Shown here piece by piece: positions 51,070 to 59,808 of a DNA stretch of 64,000 nt. Every line of letters starts with the position of its first letter. Position 1 is the stretch's first letter. Made by a program: the position numbers and the translations under genes. This stretch comes from Planctobacterium marinum (GTDB lineage Bacteria > Pseudomonadota > Gammaproteobacteria > Enterobacterales > Alteromonadaceae), in NCBI RefSeq assembly GCF_036322805.1, contig NZ_AP027272.1, positions 186,001-250,000 of the forward strand, read 5' to 3'. Under the pieces are notes generated by a model. The model was not told where the DNA came from. It saw only the letters and a program-made list of their open reading frames with translations, and ran no database searches.

Positions 51070-51645
51070 CTAAGCTATCTCCAGGCCGATATTGCTAATG
51101 CCTTCTGCTGTGGCCATGTTTTTAAGCTGTTTTACCAGCTCTTTGTCGCGTTTTATATTACCCTGTAGAAAGCTAATCAACTCCGATTGAAACTCGATTT
51201 CCCACGCCATTAACGGGTGCTGTTTTATATCTTCCTGTTCGCCTTCCGATGCTTCGATATAGGCCTCTACACAGCCTTGAGATACTTTACTTACTACCAC
51301 CGCGCCCTGCGCATCTTCACCGGAAATCAAATTGAGAACCGAATCCAGTGAGACGGCAAAATCCAAGGCCGGATAAACCCCATAATTATCAAACTGACTG
51401 ATATCAGGCGTGCCTTCGTCTAATTTTAGACGCTGTGATTCGTAGTTGATTTTGGTTCTTGGCGTACCTACCCATTCCCACAGGGTGTTCAGAGTGTTGC
51501 GCATTAGTGCAGGGTCGTAAAATTCAGTGAGTTCACAAAACAAGTGATAGTTTGGATACATTCTTTCCAACAAGGTTAAGGCAAAGGCACTGGCTCGCCA
51601 GTCATTGAATTCGCGTACTTGCTGAAAGATCGTTAATTTAGCCAA
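51070..51645 (-). CDS. yjaG: YjaG (DUF416) family protein
   Basis: 191 residues of the DUF416 family: FALTLLERMYPNYHLFCELTEF near the N-terminus, YGVYPALDFAVSLDSVLN in the middle and HPLMAWEIEFQSELI near the end match E. coli YjaG. Soluble, mostly helical, function unknown. The start is TTG 51645 since no ATG precedes the conserved region. Confidence 0.88.
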   Translation of the reverse strand: MAKLTIFQQVREFNDWRASAFALTLLERMYPNYHLFCELTEFYDPALMRNTLNTLWEWVGTPRTKINYESQRLKLDEGTPDISQFDNYGVYPALDFAVSLDSVLNLISGEDAQGAVVVSKVSQGCVEAYIEASEGEQEDIKQHPLMAWEIEFQSELISFLQGNIKRDKELVKQLKNMATAEGISNIGLEIA

Positions 51646-51879
51646 AGTGTATCTCTGAAATTTTTGCAGGCTAGTTTGCCTTGAATTAATTCGCTACACA
51701 ATCCCGAAACCATACAAAAGTCCGCCTTGAGTTTACCTTATCGCGAAATCTGTGCTATCTATTAAATTTCATGTTAGATGAATTTTGAATTCTCTGGCCT
51801 TATTCAGCATGAACCAGAGTCAATTTGTAACCTTTAAAGTCCTGAAAAACAGCAATCAAAAATCAGGAGGAGTAAATCA

Positions 51880-52062
51880 ATGAGCTTAATGACAGTCGCA
51901 GAAGTGGCAGAATATCTGGGCATTCAAGATGTGAGAGTACAACGCCTGGAGAGAGAGCATTTGTTAAATGCAAAAGAAAAAGATGCGGCTGGTGCGCCAT
52001 TATTCGATCGCGGCGACGTTGAAAAATACAAAGAACTGGCGGAGCGTTTAGGCGGTATTTAG
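51880..52062 (+). CDS. Small helix-turn-helix protein, MerR/excisionase-like
   Basis: 60 residues made almost wholly of one DNA-binding domain: LMTVAEVAEYLGIQDVRVQRLEREHLL is the helix-turn-helix and PLFDRGDVEKYKELAERLGG the wing and following helix of MerR/Xis-like proteins. An unusually strong ribosome site AGGAGGAG precedes ATG 51880. There is no effector domain and no phage or transposon gene nearby, so it is probably a chromosomal regulator or nucleoid factor rather than an excisionase. No symbol known to me. Confidence 0.75.
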   Translation: MSLMTVAEVAEYLGIQDVRVQRLEREHLLNAKEKDAAGAPLFDRGDVEKYKELAERLGGI

Positions 52063-52099
52063 GTCAACTAATACCAACCCTGTTCTGTTTATCGCTGAA

Positions 52100-52129
52100 G
52101 GGCACCGCATAGGTGCCCTGTTAGTTTTT
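52100..52129 (+). terminator. Terminator after the small HTH gene
   Basis: GGGCACC (52100-52106) and GGTGCCC (52112-52118) form a 7-bp stem with loop GCATA, followed by TGTTAGTTTTTG. The T-run is interrupted but near enough for a moderate terminator. Confidence 0.65.
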
Positions 52130-52149
52130 GTCCGTTGAATAAAAACGAG

Positions 52150-53439
52150 TTAGTTCAATAACTTGGCTAACATTCTAATACCTTGAGCAGTTGCTCCCGC
52201 AGGTTGGGTATCCGTTGCACTACTGTTAAACGCAGCGGCTAAATCCACATGTAACCAACCTTTGCCCTCATCAGGTACAAAACGACTTAAAAATCCAGCG
52301 GCATTACTGGCACCACCGGCACCCCCACCTTTTTGCGGGCGGCTATTAGCTGTGTCGGCGTAGGGAGATGGGCAATTGTGCTGGTGAAATGCTTCCAAAG
52401 GCAAAGGCCAGGCGGGTTCATTAACTTGCTCAGCCACATCCATGGCAAGCGCTCGCAGGGCTGTGTCACGGCTGAAAATGGCGTTGTAGTGGTTGCCCAC
52501 TGCAACATGGGCAGCCCCCGTTAATGTGGCGGCATCGATAATGCGTTTGGGCTGGTATTCGCTGGCCTTTAACAAGCCATCTGCCAGTACCAGGCGGCCT
52601 TCGGCGTCAGTATTCACAACTTCCACTGTTAAGCCGTTTTTATAGGTGATGATATCGCCAAGTTTGTAAGCATGGCCACTGATCAGGTTTTCAGCACAAC
52701 ACAGGATTAAACGCGTACGCTCAGCCAAACCATTCATGATGGCCAGTCCCAAAGCACCCGTCACTGTTGCGGCACCGCCCATATCGCATTTCATCGCTAA
52801 CATGCCTTCACTGGGCTTGATACTGTAGCCGCCGCTATCGAATGTAATGCCCTTACCCACAAGCACCGTATTTACCGGGGCATCGGGATTACCCGTTGGA
52901 TTGTAATCTAAATCTAATAATACAGGGGGGCGGTCACTGCCTCTGCCCACTTCGTAGACGCCATTCCAACCGGCTTCTAGTAACTCTTCACCAGTGATAG
53001 TGGTGTAGCTGATATACTCCGGCGACAGTCCGGATAACCACTTGGCTGCGCGCTGTGCAAGTGCTTCGGGGGAAACATTTTGTGGCGTGTCGTTAATTAA
53101 TTCTACGGTAAATGCATGGGCCGCCAGGGCGTTTTTCAATTGCACATCCTGTTCGGCAACCTGGACTTTATAAGTCTGTCTGGCGTCATTGAAAGCGGTG
53201 CAAAAAGCAAAACTTTGGTCGGTATTCCAATCGCCTTGCAAGCTGGCTGAGCGGGTCAGCGAGGACAACTTGCGCGCTGCTTGTTTGATTGCCCGCAGCT
53301 GCTCACTAGTGTCGCCTGAGAGGTGAATAGTGGCGCCATCAGAGTCGATGGAAAGTGGTCCATTGGCATTCCATGGTGCGGGTGCAGGTGAATTACTGAT
53401 AAAAATGGAGAGTGTTGTGTCGTTAGGGCGGTCAACCAT
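52150..53439 (-). CDS. pepB: Aminopeptidase B (M17 leucyl aminopeptidase family)
   Basis: 429-residue hexameric dinuclear metallopeptidase removing N-terminal residues from peptides. KGITFDSGGYSIKPSEGMLAMK holds metal ligands, and NTDAEGRLVLADGL is the M17 signature with catalytic arginine. Length fits PepB (427 aa) rather than PepA (503 aa), and the N-terminal domain is the short PepB type. ATG 53439 has AAGGA upstream; the frame opens to 53487. Divergent from sfsA. Confidence 0.93.
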   Translation of the reverse strand: MVDRPNDTTLSIFISNSPAPAPWNANGPLSIDSDGATIHLSGDTSEQLRAIKQAARKLSSLTRSASLQGDWNTDQSFAFCTAFNDARQTYKVQVAEQDVQLKNALAAHAFTVELINDTPQNVSPEALAQRAAKWLSGLSPEYISYTTITGEELLEAGWNGVYEVGRGSDRPPVLLDLDYNPTGNPDAPVNTVLVGKGITFDSGGYSIKPSEGMLAMKCDMGGAATVTGALGLAIMNGLAERTRLILCCAENLISGHAYKLGDIITYKNGLTVEVVNTDAEGRLVLADGLLKASEYQPKRIIDAATLTGAAHVAVGNHYNAIFSRDTALRALAMDVAEQVNEPAWPLPLEAFHQHNCPSPYADTANSRPQKGGGAGGASNAAGFLSRFVPDEGKGWLHVDLAAAFNSSATDTQPAGATAQGIRMLAKLLN

Positions 53440-53524
53440 TGAACATTCCTTAGAAAAATTTGGTGATACCAGAGAAGTTTGACACAATCAGCGCCCAGTT
53501 TAAATGTCATCTCATATGTAGCCG

Positions 53525-54235
53525 ATGCGATTTTCGAATACTTTAATTTGTGGCACCTTGGTAAAACGCTACAAGCGCTTCCTTGCCGATGTAGCATTGG
53601 AAAATGGCACCATAGTCACGGCTCACTGCCCCAATACTGGTGCTATGACAGGTTGTGCTGAACCTGGCTTTAAAGTCTGGCTCAGCAGCAATAACGACCC
53701 TAAACGCAAACTTAAGTACACCTGGGAAATCGCGGTTGATCACGACCATAATCTCATCGGTATCAATACTCATAATGCCAATAAGCTGGTGTACGAAGCA
53801 TTATGTCAGCGCCGGTTGGCGGAGTTTTCGGCGTTCCGGCAATATCGCCGGGAAGTCAAATTTGGTAACGAAAACAGCAAAGTAGATTTTCTGTTGTCCA
53901 ACAGCGAACACGCCCAAATGTATCTGGAAGTTAAATCTGTGACTCTGGCACAAAACGGATTGGGCTTATTCCCGGATACGGTAACTACTCGGGGGCAAAA
54001 ACACCTGCGGGAGCTAACATCAATGGCGTTGCAAGGCAACAATGCAGGCATTCTATTCTGCGTACAACACACTGGCATCAAACGTGTCGCCATCGCTAAA
54101 AAACTGGATCCAGAGTATTTTGAGCTAATGCGCCGGGCGATAAAAGCCGGAGTTAAAGTATTCGCTTTTGGCTGTGACATCACTGAAAAAGAGATATTGC
54201 TCAATCGTCAATTACCCTTTACTTACGATGTATAA
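53525..54235 (+). CDS. sfsA: SfsA, sugar fermentation stimulation protein homologue
   Basis: 236-residue DNA-binding/nuclease-fold protein. KRYKRFLADVALENG, AHCPNTGAMTGC, SKVDFLL and LEVKSVTLAQNGLGLFPD are the family blocks, the last two resembling a PD-(D/E)XK core. In E. coli its overexpression restores maltose use without CRP-cAMP; biochemical role unsettled. It sits upstream of dksA, as in E. coli. Confidence 0.93.
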   Translation: MRFSNTLICGTLVKRYKRFLADVALENGTIVTAHCPNTGAMTGCAEPGFKVWLSSNNDPKRKLKYTWEIAVDHDHNLIGINTHNANKLVYEALCQRRLAEFSAFRQYRREVKFGNENSKVDFLLSNSEHAQMYLEVKSVTLAQNGLGLFPDTVTTRGQKHLRELTSMALQGNNAGILFCVQHTGIKRVAIAKKLDPEYFELMRRAIKAGVKVFAFGCDITEKEILLNRQLPFTYDV

Positions 54236-54487
54236 CTCACAATTTTTTTACAAAAATAAAGATTTTGCTTGAAAAGTTTTAAATTATCGCCATATTTGCC
54301 GAGCGATAAGAATTGTGTCAATCTGCTTTGTCAGAGTAATAGTAATCGCTGACTTGTATTCCCGGCAACGGCCTGCTTTTGTGATTGTTGTGGGTAACGG
54401 ACATCAAATATTGCTCTTGCTGTAGATTTTTGTATAAGATAGCGACCCTTTTTAGCAGGTCTCATAGTCGTTTAGGAGAATTGACCT

Positions 54488-54937
54488 ATGCCGACAGGTA
54501 AAGATGGTAAAACGTTAGGGCTTTTGGCGCTGGCTGGCTTGGAGCCTTACCAGGAGAAAGACGGCGAAGAATATATGAACGACAGCCAACTGGAGCATTT
54601 CCGGTTGATACTGTCTGCCTGGCGTGACCAGCTTCGCGAAGAAGTTGATCGTACCGTGCACCATATGCAGGACGAAGCTGCAAACTTTCCCGATCCGGTG
54701 GACCGCGCCGCTCAGGAAGAAGAGTTTAGCTTAGAGTTGCGCACCCGTGACCGTGAACGTAAGTTGATCAAAAAAATCGAAAAAACCCTCAAGCGCATTG
54801 AGGACGATGATTTCGGATTTTGCGATTCGTGTGGCATTGAGATTGGCGTAAAGCGTCTCGAAGCCAGACCGACTGCAGATATGTGTATTGATTGCAAAAC
54901 CATGGCTGAAATCAAAGAGAAGCAATTATTAGGTTAG
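54488..54937 (+). CDS. dksA: RNA polymerase-binding transcription factor DksA
   Basis: 149-residue ppGpp cofactor that enters the secondary channel of RNA polymerase. The coiled coil carries the invasive tip region [20 protein letters not shown], with the two aspartates needed for activity (D-P-V-D). The C-terminal zinc finger is [20 protein letters not shown] followed by MCIDCK. Length matches E. coli (151 aa). A 250-base gap upstream indicates its own promoter; AGGAG precedes the ATG. Confidence 0.98.
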   Translation: MPTGKDGKTLGLLALAGLEPYQEKDGEEYMNDSQLEHFRLILSAWRDQLREEVDRTVHHMQDEAANFPDPVDRAAQEEEFSLELRTRDRERKLIKKIEKTLKRIEDDDFGFCDSCGIEIGVKRLEARPTADMCIDCKTMAEIKEKQLLG

Positions 54938-54966
54938 AAAAAAGCTGCATATTGCAGCTTTTTTTA
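54938..54966 (+). terminator. Rho-independent terminator of dksA
   Basis: A-run, AAGCTGCA (54942-54949), loop, TGCAGCTT (54953-54960), then TTTTT. It separates dksA from gluQ transcription. Confidence 0.88.
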
Positions 54967-55015
54967 TGCCCAATAATCTTCTACTATCCAATCTGGCGGA
55001 ATAGCGCTGCACGTC

Positions 55016-55927
55016 ATGGTAAACCGCACTCCCAATGAAGTTATATCCGGTTATCGAGGCCGGTTTGCTCCATCACCCAGTGGAAATTTACATTTTGGCT
55101 CTCTGGTAACGGCACTTGCCAGTTATTTGTTGGCCCGCCAAGCTGATGGCCAATGGCTGTTGCGCATTGATGATATAGATACGCCGCGTGTCCAGTCTGG
55201 GGCTGCCGATGCGATTTTAACTACACTGGAAGCCCATAGTTTATTGTGGGATGAAGCAGTCTATTATCAAAGCCTACAGAGTGACCGCTATGAGCACCAC
55301 TTACGGCTGTTACAACAGCGGCAGCAGTGCTATTTTTGCGATTGTACTCGTCAGGCCATCAAAGCTCGTGCACCTCAGTATGATGGATTTTGTCGGAGTC
55401 GACATTTATCGGGACAAGATTGTGCTGTTCGGCTGAGAAATCCGGGCCAATCTCTAGTGCTTAAGGATACTTTGCTCGGCGATATCCGTCCGCCTGAAGC
55501 CATCGTCAATGAAGATTTTGTATTGCGCCGACGCGATGGGATCTGGGGTTATCATTTAGTAGCCGTGCTGGATGATTTAAATCAGGGAATAACGCAGGTA
55601 GTGCGCGGTGCGGATCTGTTATTGCCCAGCGCTTGCCAACTTGTTTTGTATGAGTTGCTTGGTGAAAACCCTCCGTCCTTTTTGCACGTACCACTGGCCG
55701 TCTCTGCGCCGGGTAAAAAACTCAGTAAGCAAAATCACAGTCCCCAACTGAAAAACAGTCAAGCGAGTGATAATTTGATGCAAGCACTGGAATATTTAGG
55801 ACTTAAGGTGCCACTACAGTTACACGGAGCCGCTTGTTCTGAGCTATTAAAGTGGGCGGTGGCACACTGGCATGTAGGCAATTTAGGCAAGGCATCAGAA
55901 AAAAAGGTAGCAGCGCACTGGTGTTGA
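55016..55927 (+). CDS. gluQ: Glutamyl-Q tRNA(Asp) synthetase
   Basis: 303-residue truncated glutamyl-tRNA synthetase paralogue that attaches glutamate to queuosine at position 34 of tRNA-Asp. GRFAPSPSGNLHFGSL is the HIGH-like motif and GKKLSKQN the KMSKS-like motif. The zinc site is CYFCDCTRQAIKARAPQYDG followed by FCRSRH. No anticodon-binding domain, as expected. Functionally linked to queG in this window, since both need queuosine. Confidence 0.95.
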   Translation: MVNRTPNEVISGYRGRFAPSPSGNLHFGSLVTALASYLLARQADGQWLLRIDDIDTPRVQSGAADAILTTLEAHSLLWDEAVYYQSLQSDRYEHHLRLLQQRQQCYFCDCTRQAIKARAPQYDGFCRSRHLSGQDCAVRLRNPGQSLVLKDTLLGDIRPPEAIVNEDFVLRRRDGIWGYHLVAVLDDLNQGITQVVRGADLLLPSACQLVLYELLGENPPSFLHVPLAVSAPGKKLSKQNHSPQLKNSQASDNLMQALEYLGLKVPLQLHGAACSELLKWAVAHWHVGNLGKASEKKVAAHWC

Positions 55928-56062
55928 CGAAAAGTTATTCAAATTACCCGCGGATTGGTTTAAAATCCGCGCCCGAAAAAGCAAGACAAAAGCAGTTTTT
56001 TCGGGAAATTTTTCCTACACTATCTATTATGGAATCATCGACAGTTCGGAGTCAGGCGTATC

Positions 56063-57445
56063 ATTTCCAGGGTTTTTGACAAAGTAAGGAATGCATTCAC
56101 TGGAAAGGGTGAAACTGAAGCAGGTGAACAGATGACCTCTGAGGCTGTCCTGGTGCCGCGTGCAGAGCATAATGTTTCGCGGGAAGACATCAGTCCCAAT
56201 GCTTTAAAAGTGCTTTACCGTTTGCACGGCGCAGGCCATCAGGCTTATCTGGTGGGTGGCTGTGTGCGTGATCTGCTGTTGGGTCAGCACCCCAAAGACT
56301 TCGATGTAGTTACCGATGCCACACCAGAACAAATCAAGGCTTTATTTCGCAATTGTCGCCTTATTGGACGTCGTTTTCGCCTGGCGCATATCGTATTCGG
56401 TCGCGAGATCATCGAAGTGGCGACTTTCCGCGGCCATCATCAGATTGCTGAGTCTGGTAGTGCACAAACCAGTAAGCAAAGCGAAGCTGGTCAGTTACTG
56501 CGGGATAACGTTTTTGGCACCATAGAAGAAGATGCCGAGCGCCGAGATTTCACCGTCAATGCCATGTATTACAATATTGCGGATTACAGTATTCGCGATT
56601 TTGCCAAAGGCCGAGAGGCGATTGCTAAACGCGAGCTGGAGTTGATTGGCGACCCGGAAACCCGCTATCGCGAGGATCCAGTGCGCATGTTACGAGCGGT
56701 GCGTTTTGCTGCAAAACTAGACTTTAACATCACTCAGCGCGCAGCCCAGCCTATTCCGGAGTTGGCTGAGTTACTAAGCAATGTCGCGCCTGCCAGATTA
56801 TTCGAAGAAGTCATTAAGTTGTTTATTAACGGCGCGGGGGTTAAAACTTTTGAGCTGATGCAAAAATACCATTTGTTTGGTCAGTTATTCCCGCAAGTAC
56901 AGCCGTTGTTAGAAAACCCACAAGGTAAGGAATACCAGTTTTTACAAAAAGTATTAATCAACACCGATAATCGTATCAATTCTGGCTTACGAGTGACGCC
57001 GGCTTTCTTCTACGCCGCGGTTATGTGGTATGCCGTAGAAGAGCGGCAGCAGCAACATATTAATGAAGGCGGTTTTAATCGCCACGATGCTTTTATCATG
57101 GCTATGAATGACGTGTTACACAGACAAATGCAACGCATCATGATCCCCAAGCGCTTTACCACGGTGATCCGCGATATCTGGCTGTTGCAACACCGCCTGC
57201 CGAAACGCTTCGGCAAACGCGCTTGGGTAACCCTTGAACATGCTCGATTCCGCGCAGCCTACGATTTTCTGGTATTGCGCGGTGAAGTAGAAGGCGGCGA
57301 GATAGCAGAAGTGGGTCAGTGGTGGACAGATTTCCAGGAGGCGGGCCCTGCGCAGCGCAAAAAAATGCTGGCTAATTTGCGAGGCAAAGACGGCAAACCC
57401 ACCCGCAGAAAACGTCATTACCACAATAAGAATCGTGATAACTGA
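56063..57445 (+). CDS. pcnB: Poly(A) polymerase I
   Basis: About 460 residues. It adds poly(A) tails to RNA, promoting decay. LVGGCVRDLLLGQHPKDFDV holds the catalytic aspartates of the nucleotidyltransferase domain, and GRRFRLAHIVFGREIIEVAT and RYREDPVRMLRAVRFAAKL are family blocks. The C-terminus is basic (KPTRRKRHYHNKN) for RNA binding. The first ATG is at 56132 with AGGTGA upstream. However, codons from ATT 56063 (SRVFDKVRNAFTGKGETEAGE after the initiator) match the E. coli N-terminus, which starts at AUU, so I extend to 56063; ATC 56060 is an alternative. Confidence 0.9.
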   Translation: MSRVFDKVRNAFTGKGETEAGEQMTSEAVLVPRAEHNVSREDISPNALKVLYRLHGAGHQAYLVGGCVRDLLLGQHPKDFDVVTDATPEQIKALFRNCRLIGRRFRLAHIVFGREIIEVATFRGHHQIAESGSAQTSKQSEAGQLLRDNVFGTIEEDAERRDFTVNAMYYNIADYSIRDFAKGREAIAKRELELIGDPETRYREDPVRMLRAVRFAAKLDFNITQRAAQPIPELAELLSNVAPARLFEEVIKLFINGAGVKTFELMQKYHLFGQLFPQVQPLLENPQGKEYQFLQKVLINTDNRINSGLRVTPAFFYAAVMWYAVEERQQQHINEGGFNRHDAFIMAMNDVLHRQMQRIMIPKRFTTVIRDIWLLQHRLPKRFGKRAWVTLEHARFRAAYDFLVLRGEVEGGEIAEVGQWWTDFQEAGPAQRKKMLANLRGKDGKPTRRKRHYHNKNRDN

Positions 57446-57947
57446 ATCGGTTTATATCGGGCTCGGCGCTAACCTCAATGATCCCGTAGCACAGCTTAAA
57501 AGCGCCCTGAAATCCCTACAGTCATTGCCTGACACCCAACTAGTTAGTCATTCCAGTTTATACAGCAGCAAACCACTCGGACCGCAGGAGCAGCCGGAAT
57601 ACGTTAATGCCGTCGCAGAGTTACGCACTGAACTTGCCCCTCTATCATTATTAGATGCTCTCCAGGTCATAGAGCAAGAACAGGGAAGGGTGCGCAAAGA
57701 AGAGCGTTGGGGACCGCGTACACTGGACCTGGATATCATTTTATTTGGTAAGCAAATTATCAGCTGTGAGCGATTAACTGTCCCTCATTACCATTTTCAC
57801 GCCAGAGAGTTTGTACTTTACCCCTTAAATCAAATTGCGCCGGCGCTGCGTTTGCCGGACGGGACCCCATTAGCTACCCTGATATCTCAGGTGCCGGATA
57901 ATGGTTTAACCGAGTTGATCCCGGCTTGTGATCTCGGGATTGCTTGA
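57435..57947 (+). CDS. folK: 2-amino-4-hydroxy-6-hydroxymethyldihydropteridine pyrophosphokinase
   Basis: 170-residue enzyme transferring pyrophosphate from ATP to hydroxymethyl-dihydropterin in folate synthesis. VYIGLGANLNDP near the start, LGPQEQPEYVNAVAEL, and the signature RWGPRTLDLDIILFG with Mg-binding aspartates are conserved, as is VPHYHFHAREFVLYPL. The start is GTG 57435, overlapping pcnB by 11 bases. Same neighbour as in E. coli. Confidence 0.96.
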   Translation: MITESVYIGLGANLNDPVAQLKSALKSLQSLPDTQLVSHSSLYSSKPLGPQEQPEYVNAVAELRTELAPLSLLDALQVIEQEQGRVRKEERWGPRTLDLDIILFGKQIISCERLTVPHYHFHAREFVLYPLNQIAPALRLPDGTPLATLISQVPDNGLTELIPACDLGIA

Positions 57948-58042
57948 AATCGTAAATTTTCTTCGTATAGTGCAGCTTGAAACGGGCGTTTGAATTTGTG
58001 AATGTTTAACGCCACAGAACAATTGAAAAGGGCAGTTTAGTT

Positions 58043-58840
58043 ATGAAAAAAGTGACCACTTCAGTATTGCTGAAAATGAAGCAGGAGCGTCAGAAGATAA
58101 CGGTACTCACTGCCTATGATGCCAGCTTTGCCAAGCTCTTTGACGAAGCGGGTATCGATGCGATGCTTATCGGGGACTCCTTGGGAATGGTATTGCAGGG
58201 GGAAGACTCTACACTCCCTGTGAGTGTTGATGATATCGCTTATCACACCCGAGCTGTGCGCAATGGTACATCACGAGCATTGGTGGTGGCGGATATGCCA
58301 TTTATGTCTTATGCAACACCAGAGCAAACCTACCCAAACGCTGCAAAATTAATGGCCGCTGGGGCCAATATGGTAAAACTGGAAGGCGGCGAATGGCTGC
58401 TGGAAAGTATCGAAGGCTTGGTAAAGCGAGGCATTCCTGTGTGCGGACACCTGGGCTTAACGCCACAATCGGTAAACGTGATTGGCGGCTTTAAAGTACA
58501 AGGCCGAGACCAGGAAAAAGCCCAAAAAATGATCAGCGAGGCACAACAACTGGAGCGCGCTGGTATCCAGATGTTGGTGCTTGAGTGTGTACCTACTAAC
58601 TTGGCAGCTTCCATAACTGAAGCGGTATCCATTCCGGTTATTGGTATTGGTGCAGGTAATAAAACCGATGGACAGGTTCTGGTGATGCACGACATGTTTG
58701 GCATCAGTGCCAACTATATGCCGAAGTTTTCCAAAAATTATCTGGCTCAAACCGGCGATATTCGCAAAGCGGTAAGTGCCTTTATTGATGAAGTGCAAAG
58801 TGGCGCCTTTCCAGATGAGTCACATAGTTTTGCGGATTAA
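58043..58840 (+). CDS. panB: 3-methyl-2-oxobutanoate hydroxymethyltransferase
   Basis: 265-residue TIM-barrel enzyme adding a hydroxymethyl group from methylene-tetrahydrofolate to 2-ketoisovalerate, the first pantothenate step. [20 protein letters not shown] and [12 protein letters not shown] hold Mg and substrate residues. [19 protein letters not shown] and [17 protein letters not shown] are also present. Length matches E. coli (264 aa). The substrate comes from the valine pathway, of which ilvC in this window is part. Confidence 0.97.
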   Translation: MKKVTTSVLLKMKQERQKITVLTAYDASFAKLFDEAGIDAMLIGDSLGMVLQGEDSTLPVSVDDIAYHTRAVRNGTSRALVVADMPFMSYATPEQTYPNAAKLMAAGANMVKLEGGEWLLESIEGLVKRGIPVCGHLGLTPQSVNVIGGFKVQGRDQEKAQKMISEAQQLERAGIQMLVLECVPTNLAASITEAVSIPVIGIGAGNKTDGQVLVMHDMFGISANYMPKFSKNYLAQTGDIRKAVSAFIDEVQSGAFPDESHSFAD

Positions 58841-58901
58841 CTGGTATGGCACATCATTCTGACCATTTTTTCACAAGCGATTTCTTCACAAGGGCGGGCA
58901 A

Positions 58902-59753
58902 ATGCTAAAAATAGCCGACATTATAAAATTAAGAGAGCAGCGCCGCAGCTGGCAACTGGATGGCAAGGTTATTGGCTTTGTGCCAACTATGGGTAATCTG
59001 CACGATGGCCACCTGCAGCTAGTGCGGGAAGCGAAAAAAAGCTGCGATATCGTGGTGGTATCTATTTTTGTTAACCCGATGCAATTCGGCCCCAATGAGG
59101 ACCTGGATGCCTACCCCAGGACTATGGAGGAAGATTGCGCCAAGCTTGAAGCCTTAGGAGTAGATTGTTTATTTACCCCTGATTCCGAAGCTATTTACGC
59201 CAGAGGCCTTGAGCAGCAAACGTTTGTGGAAGTGCCGGGTATTTCTTACATGATCTGTGGCGCCAGTCGTCCCGGGCATTTTCGCGGCGTAGCCACCATC
59301 GTATGTAAATTATTTAATATGGTGCAGCCCAATCACGCCTTTTTTGGTGAGAAGGATTTCCAGCAGTTGCAGGTTATCAAAGCCATGGTACAAGACCTGT
59401 CCATGAACCTTACCATTCATGGCGTGGCGACGGTCAGAGAAAGTGATGGCCTGGCTATGAGCAGTCGCAATGGTTATCTCAACGAAAAAGAGCGCAGTAT
59501 CGCCCCAAAACTCTATTCAGCCCTGTTAACCTTATCGGAACAGATAATTTCCGGCAGGCGGGATTTTCGTCAACTGGTAAAAGAGCATACGCTGTTTTTA
59601 AATAATGCCGGCTTTAAAACCGACTACATTGAGATCAGGTGTGCTGAGACCCTGATGCACCCCAGTCACGAAGATACTGAATTGGTGATCCTGGCGGCAG
59701 GCTTTTTAGGTAAAACTCGCCTTATCGACAATTTACCAGTAAGCCTGGACTGA
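58902..59753 (+). CDS. panC: Pantothenate synthetase
   Basis: 283-residue ATP-dependent ligase joining pantoate and beta-alanine. [18 protein letters not shown] is the HIGH-like motif, [18 protein letters not shown] the pantoate site, [13 protein letters not shown] and MSSRNGYL the KMSKS-like region. Length matches E. coli (283 aa). It follows panB by 61 bases and converges on panP, which supplies beta-alanine. Confidence 0.97.
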   Translation: MLKIADIIKLREQRRSWQLDGKVIGFVPTMGNLHDGHLQLVREAKKSCDIVVVSIFVNPMQFGPNEDLDAYPRTMEEDCAKLEALGVDCLFTPDSEAIYARGLEQQTFVEVPGISYMICGASRPGHFRGVATIVCKLFNMVQPNHAFFGEKDFQQLQVIKAMVQDLSMNLTIHGVATVRESDGLAMSSRNGYLNEKERSIAPKLYSALLTLSEQIISGRRDFRQLVKEHTLFLNNAGFKTDYIEIRCAETLMHPSHEDTELVILAAGFLGKTRLIDNLPVSLD

Positions 59754-59770
59754 GATTGCAATTGATTGTG

Positions 59771-59791
59771 CGCTGCAGAAGCTCTGCAGCG
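59771..59791. terminator. Hairpin between convergent panC and panP
   Basis: CGCTGCAGA / TCTGCAGCG (59771-59779, 59783-59791), a 9-bp stem with a 3-base loop, followed by TTTAAGTGATTTTT. A plausible if imperfect terminator for panC. Confidence 0.55.
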
Positions 59792-59808
59792 TTTAAGTGA
59801 TTTTTGCT

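Noticed and set aside
51809-51883. 24-codon frame ending in an overlap with the small HTH gene start
   Set aside because: No ribosome site before its ATG and its 3' part is the ribosome site of the next gene; probably chance.
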